Made by a program: the position numbers and the translations under genes. A stretch of DNA of 64,000 bases from Balanoglossus misakiensis (lineage: Eukaryota; Hemichordata). The DNA lies in the NCBI GenBank assembly GCA_040954595.2, contig CM082583.2:11346001-11410000 (forward strand), given 5' to 3'. Of the stretch, positions 63,501 to 64,000 are shown piece by piece. The number at the start of each line of letters is the position of its first letter. Position 1 is the first letter of the stretch. The notes below the pieces were generated by a model that had not been told where the DNA came from, made no database searches, and saw nothing but the letters and a program-made list of their open reading frames with translations.

Positions 63501-64000
63501 CTCCACGGGGGAGTTGTCGTCAACGGTGACAGACTCCGGAGTTGTGGGCGTATCAGCAGGCTACGTACCACCCACAGTGGAGCAGGTCACTTCCGTAGCA
63601 CAACTGACCCACTACCTGAATTCTTTATTGGTGAGTTCCATTTTGTACATGTACACTGTGAGATTTAAAAATAACATGAGCTTGAATGTTTCGCAGTCCT
63701 TTCAACTATTTGCTGTAGCATTCCTGGTGATAATAACATCACTGTTGTCATTTTCTTTTCAGTCTGTTGTTGCACAGAGGGACACAGAATATGAAAGGTG
63801 AGATTTTTTCTCATTGTCTGTGAGAACTACATGACTTGTATATGTCAACCATGGTCTTGTGTTTTAGAGGAATAAAAAAATTCAACACAATGTGAACTGT
63901 GCTGTTAAACACAACTATATACTGCTGTTATTTTGAAATCAGAATGAAGACACAAGTGACCGAAGAGACCAACAACAAGGCGAAGGTGGAGGAACTGCAA
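21536..64000 (+). CDS. AKAP13-like: Rho guanine-nucleotide exchange factor, AKAP13/ARHGEF28/ARHGEF18 group (39 exons, 3' end outside window)
   Basis: Cytoplasmic exchange factor expected to load GTP onto RhoA-type GTPases. The spliced model has 39 coding exons, all GT-AG and phase-consistent, about 1,772 residues to the window edge. Order: N-terminal AKAP13/ARHGEF28 homology region (1-166), ankyrin-like segment (167-227), Ser/acidic linker, C1 zinc finger (832-879), DH domain (about 1055-1255), Lbc-type PH domain (about 1258-1392), family motif RAETFGGFD (1523-1531), start of a C-terminal coiled coil. Visible DH landmarks are the [19 protein letters not shown] block and RLTKYPLL. In the Lbc family the PH domain also binds active RhoA. 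The ATG at 21536 has A at -3. Unlike human AKAP13 there is no giant exon carrying the PKA RII-binding helix. ARHGEF28, ARHGEF18 and AKAP13 fit about equally, so I read it as a pre-duplication co-orthologue (inference). Confidence 0.93.
21947..21967 (+). repeat. T10-G11 compound homopolymer in intron 1
   Basis: Ten T followed by eleven G; same design as 54836-54863. Confidence 0.95.
22435..22450 (+). repeat. 16-nt poly-G run in intron 1
   Basis: Uninterrupted G16. Confidence 0.95.
23075..23093 (+). repeat. (TGTC)n microsatellite in intron 1
   Basis: About four and a half TGTC units, followed by a diffuse pyrimidine/G-rich stretch. Confidence 0.85.
24215..24238 (+). repeat. (GT)12 microsatellite in intron 1
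   Basis: Perfect dinucleotide run. Confidence 0.95.
25016..25027 (+). repeat. 12-nt poly-G run in intron 1
   Basis: Uninterrupted G12. Confidence 0.95.
25951..26101 (+). CDS. AKAP13-like: exon 2: N-terminal homology region
   Basis: Residues 15-65. Acceptor TTTCTCCGTAG, donor G|GTGAGA, phase 0 in and 1 out. It reads [14 protein letters not shown], then [19 protein letters not shown], ending AVIPG. The pattern of a beta-rich stretch followed by 'F-x-G-S-x-x-R-H' and 'PGH' (PG here, H in exon 3) is the one found at the N-termini of AKAP13 and ARHGEF28. This identifies the long, AKAP13-type N-terminus. Confidence 0.9.
27033..27056 (+). repeat. 24-nt poly-G run in intron 2
   Basis: The longest homopolymer in the window, uninterrupted. 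Expected to form G-quadruplex in the transcript or non-template strand, and to be prone to assembly length errors. Confidence 0.95.
27161..27177 (+). repeat. (TG)n microsatellite in intron 2
   Basis: Perfect TG run. Confidence 0.9.
29273..29578 (+). CDS. AKAP13-like: exon 3: N-terminal homology region, second part
   Basis: Residues 65-166, 306 nt, acceptor CTTCTGGCAG, donor GTGAGT, phase 1 to 1. It starts [15 protein letters not shown], the equivalent of the 'PGHD..ETVKVQL' step in AKAP13, and ends with [18 protein letters not shown], like 'LVLAFRHLKLPTEWNVLG' in the vertebrate proteins. GC content and third-position C/G are clearly higher than in the flanking introns. Confidence 0.93.
31020..31203 (+). 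CDS. AKAP13-like: exon 4: ankyrin-like segment
   Basis: Residues 167-227, phase 1 to 2, donor GTAAGT. It contains [20 protein letters not shown] and, after the second helix, [17 protein letters not shown]. That is the same helix-turn-helix as the degenerate ankyrin repeat of AKAP13 and ARHGEF28 ('RE[ST]L-x-H-[FL]-A-x-R'). Probably a protein-protein contact surface. Confidence 0.93.
34087..34134 (+). CDS. weak candidate leader exon in a CpG-rich pocket
   Basis: ATG followed by [15 protein letters not shown] and a GTGAGT donor, phase 0. The preceding 200 bases have unusually many CpG for this window. Intron 4, in which it lies, is phase 2, so it does not join exon 5 in frame; it could only join a phase-0 exon such as 9. 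Low support. Confidence 0.15.
34779..34793 (+). repeat. short (AC)n run just before exon 5
   Basis: AC repeat ending 67 bases upstream of exon 5. CA repeats in introns can act as splicing enhancers (hnRNP L), so it could modulate this exon (inference). Confidence 0.7.
34861..34982 (+). CDS. AKAP13-like: exon 5: Ser/Thr-rich linker
   Basis: Residues 228-268, phase 2 to 1, acceptor TTTTTCATTCCAG, donor GTAAGG. Reads [20 protein letters not shown] and then a basic/Ser stretch. A second donor 6 nt upstream (GTATAG after 34976) keeps the frame and would drop two residues. I recognise no domain. The call rests on splice signals, phase and position. Confidence 0.75.
35994..36083 (+). CDS. AKAP13-like: exon 6: short helical linker
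   Basis: 90 nt, residues 269-298, phase 1 to 1 (cassette-compatible). Acceptor TTCCCAATTTCAG, donor GTGAGA. Reads [20 protein letters not shown] and on, a predicted amphipathic helix with hydrophobic residues spaced i, i+3/4. No family match recognised. Its skipping would keep the frame. Confidence 0.75.
36463..36663 (+). CDS. AKAP13-like: exon 7: disordered linker
   Basis: 201 nt, residues 299-365, phase 1 to 1, acceptor ACTCACGTAG, donor GTATGT. Rich in Asn, Ser, His, Pro and acidic residues, for example [15 protein letters not shown], with two Ser-Pro sites, so likely disordered and phosphorylated. No domain recognised. Another symmetric exon that could be skipped without changing frame. 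Confidence 0.78.
37419..37501 (+). CDS. AKAP13-like: exon 8: charged helical segment
   Basis: Residues 366-393, phase 1 to 0, acceptor GTTTTCTTTTGCAG, donor GTGAGA. Reads [20 protein letters not shown] then KQTLLLVE, a strongly charged predicted alpha helix. Position and phase place it between exons 7 and 9. Confidence 0.82.
38304..38313 (+). promoter_or_regulatory. TATA-like box before candidate exon at 38469
   Basis: GATAAAAATA in a locally CpG-rich stretch, about 165 bases upstream of the ATG. If used, transcription would begin near 38335-38340, leaving a 5'UTR of roughly 130 bases. Confidence 0.25.
38469..38528 (+). CDS. candidate alternative first exon, 20 residues
   Basis: Encodes [20 protein letters not shown] and ends in a perfect GTAAGT donor in phase 0. 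The next exon downstream (exon 9, 38893) accepts phase 0. ATG context is strong (A at -3, G at +4) and an in-frame TGA lies about 24 nt upstream. The 250 bases before it are richer in CpG than the surroundings and hold a TATA-like GATAAAAATA at 38304. Would yield a form without exons 1-8. Confidence 0.48.
38893..38980 (+). CDS. AKAP13-like: exon 9: linker
   Basis: Residues 394-422, phase 0 to 1, acceptor CTTTTTTCCAG, donor GTAAGG. Reads [20 protein letters not shown] and on. No domain recognised. It is the first exon downstream of a candidate alternative first exon at 38469-38528, which also ends in phase 0. Confidence 0.78.
39391..39802 (+). CDS. AKAP13-like: exon 10: acidic linker with RRHSW phosphosite motif
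   Basis: 412 nt, the second longest exon, residues 423-559, phase 1 to 2. High GC with strong C/G third-position bias. It holds an acidic run STDDEDDEP, then [16 protein letters not shown]13 carries a very similar RRHSW sequence in its linker. R-R-x-S (Ser531 in the model) fits the PKA consensus and could dock 14-3-3 when phosphorylated. In AKAP13, PKA phosphorylation with 14-3-3 binding restrains exchange activity (family knowledge). Regulation here is inferred. Confidence 0.92.
40037..40050 (+). repeat. 14-nt poly-G run in intron 10
   Basis: Uninterrupted G14. Confidence 0.95.
41100..41233 (+). CDS. AKAP13-like: exon 11: acidic serine cluster
   Basis: Residues 560-604, phase 2 to 1, acceptor TGTCTCTGCAG, donor GTAAGA. 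Reads [20 protein letters not shown], a dense series of S-x-x-E/D sites of the casein-kinase-2 type, in a presumably disordered stretch. It precedes the 6.7-kb phase-1 intron 11. Confidence 0.88.
42308..42431 (+). CDS. candidate alternative first exon with basic leader
   Basis: Encodes [20 protein letters not shown] and on to [11 protein letters not shown] (41 residues plus one base). It ends G|GTGATG in phase 1, matching exon 12. The ATG has G at -3. The codons look used, and the preceding 130 bases are CpG-rich with a weak TATA-like GCATATTTTAG at 42184. The leader is strongly basic with an amphipathic pattern, suitable for membrane or nucleotide binding (inference). A longer in-frame start exists at 42182. 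The donor is sub-optimal. Confidence 0.5.
44180..44270 (+). CDS. weak candidate alternative first exon in intron 11
   Basis: Excellent start context (AACATGG). Encodes [20 protein letters not shown] and [10 protein letters not shown], ending CCAG|GTTTAC in phase 1, again matching exon 12. The donor departs from consensus at positions +3 to +5, so this is tentative. An acidic leader without recognisable domain. Confidence 0.22.
45250..45391 (+). CDS. candidate alternative first exon encoding a membrane-anchor-like N-terminus
   Basis: ATG first after an in-frame TGA at 45235. It encodes 47 residues plus one base and ends G|GTAATA in phase 1, exactly what exon 12 accepts. Reads [20 protein letters not shown], then a hydrophobic [10 protein letters not shown], then [17 protein letters not shown]. 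About residues 16-31 could span a membrane. The flank before it is acidic and carries an N-L-T sequon. The flank after it holds the only Lys, which favours a cytosolic C-terminus. Joined to exon 12 it would give a RhoGEF lacking the ankyrin-like part but keeping C1-DH-PH. The -3 base is C, so Kozak context is average. It could also be part of a nested gene. Confidence 0.5.
47961..48070 (+). CDS. AKAP13-like: exon 12: linker; common acceptor for candidate short isoforms
   Basis: Residues 605-641, phase 1 to 0, acceptor TTTTTTTAAAATTAG, donor GTAAGT. Reads [20 protein letters not shown] and on, Ser/Thr-rich. The incoming phase 1 matches exon 11 and also the three candidate alternative first exons in intron 11 (42308, 44180, 45250). 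Confidence 0.87.
48071..49154 (+). other. intron 12
   Basis: 1.1 kb, phase 0, GTAAGT to TTTCAAG. Nothing recognised inside. Confidence 0.8.
49155..49299 (+). CDS. AKAP13-like: exon 13: RRRSLS phosphosite segment
   Basis: Residues 642-689, phase 0 to 1, acceptor TTTCTCTTTCAAG, donor GTGAGT. Begins [19 protein letters not shown]. Ser649 has Arg at -1 to -3, a PKA-type consensus. AKAP13 has a comparable HRRSFSLEG site upstream of its C1 domain. Likely a second phospho-regulatory element; function inferred. Confidence 0.9.
49725..49776 (+). CDS. AKAP13-like: exon 14: short basic linker
   Basis: 52 nt, residues 690-706, phase 1 to 2, acceptor AAAATTTACAG, donor GTAGGT. Encodes [16 protein letters not shown] followed by a split Arg codon. 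Too short to classify. Supported by phase with exons 13 and 15. Confidence 0.72.
49963..50100 (+). repeat. alternating purine-pyrimidine tract (GT/TA/GC) in intron 14
   Basis: Mostly GT with TATATATA islands and short GGAT repeats in the middle. The alternating pattern is typical of Z-DNA-prone sequence. Confidence 0.9.
50563..50613 (+). CDS. AKAP13-like: exon 15: short helix
   Basis: 51 nt, residues 707-723, phase 2 to 2 (symmetric, skippable). Acceptor GTTGTTCTTACAG, donor GTAAGT. Encodes [17 protein letters not shown] plus a split acidic codon, a likely amphipathic helix. No family assignment. Confidence 0.75.
50893..51068 (+). CDS. AKAP13-like: exon 16: linker upstream of C1
   Basis: Residues 724-782, phase 2 to 1, acceptor CATCTTCTCCAG. 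Acidic start ([18 protein letters not shown]), then a basic patch [14 protein letters not shown]. Two donors keep the same phase: GTTAGT after 51068 and GTAATG after 51032. Use of the latter removes 12 residues. The AKAP13 family often has a basic KxK-rich segment in this position. Confidence 0.85.
51225..51337 (+). CDS. AKAP13-like: exon 17: basic pre-C1 segment
   Basis: Residues 783-820, phase 1 to 0, acceptor TTTTAAAATCAG, donor GTAAAT. Reads [20 protein letters not shown]. This resembles the 'SRTFSYIKNKMSSSKKSKEK' and 'SFLMNRMTSPRNKSK' segments immediately before the C1 domain in AKAP13 and ARHGEF28, which supports homology of the boundary. Confidence 0.9.
51784..51907 (+). CDS. AKAP13-like: exon 18: C1 zinc finger, first half
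   Basis: Residues 821-861, phase 0 to 1, acceptor CTGTGTTTCGCAG. A Lys/Asp stretch, then [18 protein letters not shown] and KDALQCQ. Zinc ligands visible here are His832, Cys845, Cys848 and Cys860. The 11-residue spacing between the second and third cysteines is the shortened form seen in the Lbc RhoGEF C1 domains, usually considered atypical (not phorbol-ester binding). Confidence 0.95.
52613..52762 (+). CDS. AKAP13-like: exon 19: C1 zinc finger, second half
   Basis: Residues 862-911, phase 1 to 1, acceptor CTGTCGTTCGCAG, donor GTGAGT. Begins [20 protein letters not shown]. Ligands are Cys863, His868, Cys872 and Cys879. His868 and Cys872 are separated by three residues where the vertebrate paralogues have two. 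After the finger comes a basic/Ser tail, [15 protein letters not shown]. Confidence 0.95.
53030..53106 (+). CDS. AKAP13-like: exon 20: post-C1 linker
   Basis: Residues 912-937, phase 1 to 0, donor GTAAGT. Contains [14 protein letters not shown], like the KERPRSAVLL step after the C1 domain of AKAP13, so position and family agree. Confidence 0.9.
53418..53485 (+). CDS. AKAP13-like: exon 21: Ser-rich linker
   Basis: Residues 938-959, phase 0 to 2, acceptor TTTCTGTTCATCAG, donor GTAAGT. Reads [20 protein letters not shown]. The large intron 21 (4.5 kb) follows. Confidence 0.85.
53486..57949 (+). other. intron 21
   Basis: 4.5 kb, phase 2. Contains the T14-G14 tract. Several AG/GT-bounded segments were tested for the missing phase change needed by the alternative reading of exon 22, but none is convincing. 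Confidence 0.7.
54836..54863 (+). repeat. T14-G14 compound homopolymer in intron 21
   Basis: Fourteen T followed directly by fourteen G. A similar T10-G11 junction occurs at 21947-21967. Confidence 0.95.
57950..58012 (+). CDS. AKAP13-like: exon 22: 63-nt symmetric exon, reading phase uncertain
   Basis: Acceptor TTTTCTCCTTTCTAG, donor GTGATC. Between exon 21 (phase 2 out) and exon 23 (phase 2) it reads [20 protein letters not shown]. In phase 1 it is also open and reads [20 protein letters not shown], which has more coding-like third positions and recalls a VGNDEN..TDSL stretch in AKAP13. Phase 2 is kept because it needs no unseen exon. Skipping it also keeps the frame. Confidence 0.55.
58803..58859 (+). 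CDS. AKAP13-like: exon 23: acidic linker
   Basis: 57 nt, phase 2 to 2 (symmetric). Acceptor CTGTCTCTCCACAG, donor GTAAGT. Reads [18 protein letters not shown]. Acidic and disordered-looking. Supported by phase with exon 24. Confidence 0.8.
59013..59142 (+). CDS. AKAP13-like: exon 24: segment immediately before DH
   Basis: Residues 1000-1043, phase 2 to 0, acceptor CTACTTTTTTCAG, donor GTATAA. Reads [20 protein letters not shown], then [20 protein letters not shown]. The E-S-W-S-x-x-V-D motif just before the DH domain is shared by AKAP13, ARHGEF18 and ARHGEF28. Confidence 0.92.
59344..59395 (+). CDS. AKAP13-like: exon 25: start of DH domain
   Basis: Residues 1044-1060, phase 0 to 1, acceptor GCTCCTCCACAG, donor GTAAGT. 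Reads [17 protein letters not shown], ending in the RQDVI(Y/F)E start of DH conserved region 1. Confidence 0.95.
59516..59568 (+). CDS. AKAP13-like: exon 26: DH conserved region 1
   Basis: Residues 1061-1078, phase 1 to 0, acceptor TTTCGTGCACAG, donor GTAAGT. Reads [18 protein letters not shown], the CR1 helix that touches switch I of Rho. The leading Glu is the conserved catalytic-interface acidic residue of Dbl exchange factors. Confidence 0.96.
59741..59914 (+). CDS. AKAP13-like: exon 27: DH domain, helices 2-3
   Basis: 174 nt, residues 1079-1136, phase 0 to 0. Reads [20 protein letters not shown] and ends [11 protein letters not shown]. It corresponds to the GM..EL..D.S..DK.FP.L.E. and IGD.LV.QF blocks of ARHGEF28 and AKAP13. 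Confidence 0.96.
60023..60154 (+). CDS. AKAP13-like: exon 28: DH domain, middle
   Basis: 132 nt, residues 1137-1180, phase 0 to 0, acceptor ATGTCGCCTAACAG, donor GTATGT. Reads [20 protein letters not shown] and then the [16 protein letters not shown] helix, equivalent to 'QFS.EN...MK..YG.FC..H..AV'. Confidence 0.96.
60417..60534 (+). CDS. AKAP13-like: exon 29: DH conserved region 3
   Basis: Residues 1181-1219, phase 0 to 1, acceptor TTGGTTCTGCAG, donor GTTGGT (non-optimal). Contains [20 protein letters not shown], the CR3 helix that packs against CR1 and contacts switch II. Vertebrate paralogues read 'IPECILLVTQRITKYPVL'. A CTGTA microsatellite begins about 40 nt after the donor. Confidence 0.96.
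60573..60679 (+). repeat. (CTGTA)n pentanucleotide microsatellite
   Basis: About 21 near-perfect units in intron 29, between two DH-domain exons. It has no stop in some frames on either strand and so produces artificial open frames (repeating YCTVL). Likely polymorphic in length. Confidence 0.97.
60762..60811 (+). CDS. AKAP13-like: exon 30: DH domain, connecting helix
   Basis: 50 nt, residues 1220-1236, phase 1 to 0, acceptor TTCTTTTTTATAG, donor GTAAGT. Encodes [17 protein letters not shown], matching the 'ED..L..AL.L[IV]K' stretch of the family. Confidence 0.94.
60942..61064 (+). CDS. AKAP13-like: exon 31: DH C-terminal helix and DH-PH linker
   Basis: 123 nt, residues 1237-1277, phase 0 to 0. 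Reads [20 protein letters not shown], then YNKIDARSS and the PH start RSGKKFK. It corresponds to 'I..VD.KV..YEK..R' and 'S...LK.G..F.K'. Confidence 0.96.
61229..61396 (+). CDS. AKAP13-like: exon 32: PH domain, N-terminal strands
   Basis: 168 nt, residues 1278-1333, phase 0 to 0, acceptor GTGTTTGACAG, donor GTGAGT. Contains [20 protein letters not shown] and [10 protein letters not shown], then YTFLNLDQK. The LLTD[IV]L.FLQ..DQKY.F...DQK pattern is the Lbc-type PH domain, which is known in vertebrates to contact RhoA-GTP through a hydrophobic patch in this part. Confidence 0.96.
61537..61720 (+). CDS. AKAP13-like: exon 33: PH domain, C-terminal half
   Basis: Residues 1334-1394, phase 0 to 1, acceptor TTCTTCTTCTCAG, donor GTATGT. 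Reads [20 protein letters not shown], then AGPEMYEI and [15 protein letters not shown]. Trp1380 is the nearly invariant tryptophan of the PH C-terminal helix. GPEMYEI and CP(D/E)E occur in the same place in ARHGEF18 and ARHGEF28. Confidence 0.96.
61964..62050 (+). CDS. AKAP13-like: exon 34: post-PH charged helix
   Basis: 87 nt, residues 1395-1423, phase 1 to 1, acceptor TTTTCCACTTTTAG, donor GTGAGT. Reads [20 protein letters not shown] and [10 protein letters not shown], matching the acidic 'E.E....EAR..K/L' segment after PH in the paralogues. Confidence 0.93.
62148..62336 (+). CDS. AKAP13-like: exon 35: post-PH helical region
   Basis: 189 nt, residues 1424-1486, phase 1 to 1, donor GTAAGA. 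Reads [20 protein letters not shown] and VEVTELIG, the family 'KDQ.I...LEEK...Y.E..EL.G' block, ending [11 protein letters not shown]. Confidence 0.93.
62462..62967 (+). CDS. AKAP13-like: exon 36: family motif RAETFGGFD; contains a possible in-frame intron
   Basis: 506 nt, residues 1487-1655, phase 1 to 0, acceptor TTTTTGCCTTGACAG, donor GTACGT. Contains [15 protein letters not shown], almost identical to AKAP13 ([12 protein letters not shown]). A 159-nt segment, 62630-62788, is bounded by GTAAAA and ACTATTTAG, is a multiple of three and has no stop, so it may be retained or removed. The rest is Ser-rich, for example [16 protein letters not shown] and [17 protein letters not shown], with further basic Ser sites. 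Confidence 0.9.
63373..63630 (+). CDS. AKAP13-like: exon 37: Ser-rich C-terminal linker
   Basis: 258 nt, residues 1656-1741, phase 0 to 0, donor GTGAGT. Reads [20 protein letters not shown], later [20 protein letters not shown], and ends [20 protein letters not shown]. The last part matches the family helix that precedes the coiled coil ('VVQSVVHLYELLSALQ' in AKAP13). Confidence 0.92.
63763..63797 (+). CDS. AKAP13-like: exon 38: short helix before coiled coil
   Basis: 35 nt, residues 1742-1752, phase 0 to 2, acceptor TCATTTTCTTTTCAG, donor GTGAGA. Encodes [11 protein letters not shown] plus a split Arg codon, equivalent to 'V..QDSY.E.Q' of the paralogues. Confidence 0.9.
63943..64000 (+). 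CDS. AKAP13-like: exon 39: start of C-terminal coiled coil (cut by window end)
   Basis: Residues 1753 onward, phase 2 in, acceptor ATTTTGAAATCAG. Reads [19 protein letters not shown] up to the last base with the frame open. In AKAP13, ARHGEF18 and ARHGEF28 a long Glu/Arg/Gln coiled coil follows here, so at least a few hundred residues are missing to the right. Confidence 0.88.

Noticed and set aside
1-64000. Search for CRISPR arrays, operons, ribosome binding sites and prokaryotic genes
   Set aside because: The DNA is eukaryotic with GT-AG introns; no such feature is present. No tRNA or rRNA gene was recognised either.

Overview
The window looks like animal nuclear DNA: AT-rich, intron-dense, microsatellite-rich, with one large gene on the + strand. 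That gene encodes a Dbl-family Rho guanine-nucleotide exchange factor of the AKAP13 / ARHGEF28 / ARHGEF18 (Lbc) group. I infer an invertebrate deuterostome (hemichordate, cephalochordate or similar). The protein resembles the three vertebrate paralogues about equally, as an unduplicated co-orthologue would, and long poly-G runs and TACATGTA palindromes are frequent. The species cannot be fixed from the sequence.

Layout. Positions 1-21513 hold no confident gene. They contain a possible upstream first exon behind a perfect CRE palindrome (about 8.0-8.2 kb), an 803-bp non-autonomous PIF/Harbinger-like element (15441-16243), poly-G runs and degenerate repeats. From 21536 to the right edge I could chain 39 coding exons. 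Every junction is GT-AG and the reading phase is kept throughout, giving about 1,772 residues before the window cuts the last exon. Exons 1-4 encode the N-terminal region shared with AKAP13/ARHGEF28, including an ankyrin-like segment. Exons 5-17 encode a low-complexity, Ser/acidic linker with RRHSW and RRRSLS phosphosite-like motifs. Exons 18-19 encode a C1 zinc finger, 20-24 a linker, 25-31 the DH catalytic domain, 31-33 the Lbc-type PH domain, and 34-39 the C-terminal region with the family motif RAETFGGFD and the beginning of a coiled coil.

The most interesting signal is a set of candidate alternative first exons. Each has an ATG, an open frame and a splice donor. Those at 38469, 42308, 44180 and 45250 end in the phase of the intron they sit in. 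Three lie in the 6.7-kb intron 11. They would replace the N-terminal half with a basic leader, a short acidic leader, or (45250-45391) a hydrophobic membrane-anchor-like segment, while keeping C1-DH-PH. The gene may therefore make a long scaffold form and several short RhoGEF forms with different subcellular addresses, possibly including a membrane-tethered one. Other points include a 159-nt in-frame retained intron (exitron-like) in exon 36, a 63-nt exon open in two phases, an extra residue in the C1 zinc-ligand spacing, and poly-G runs all on the sense strand.
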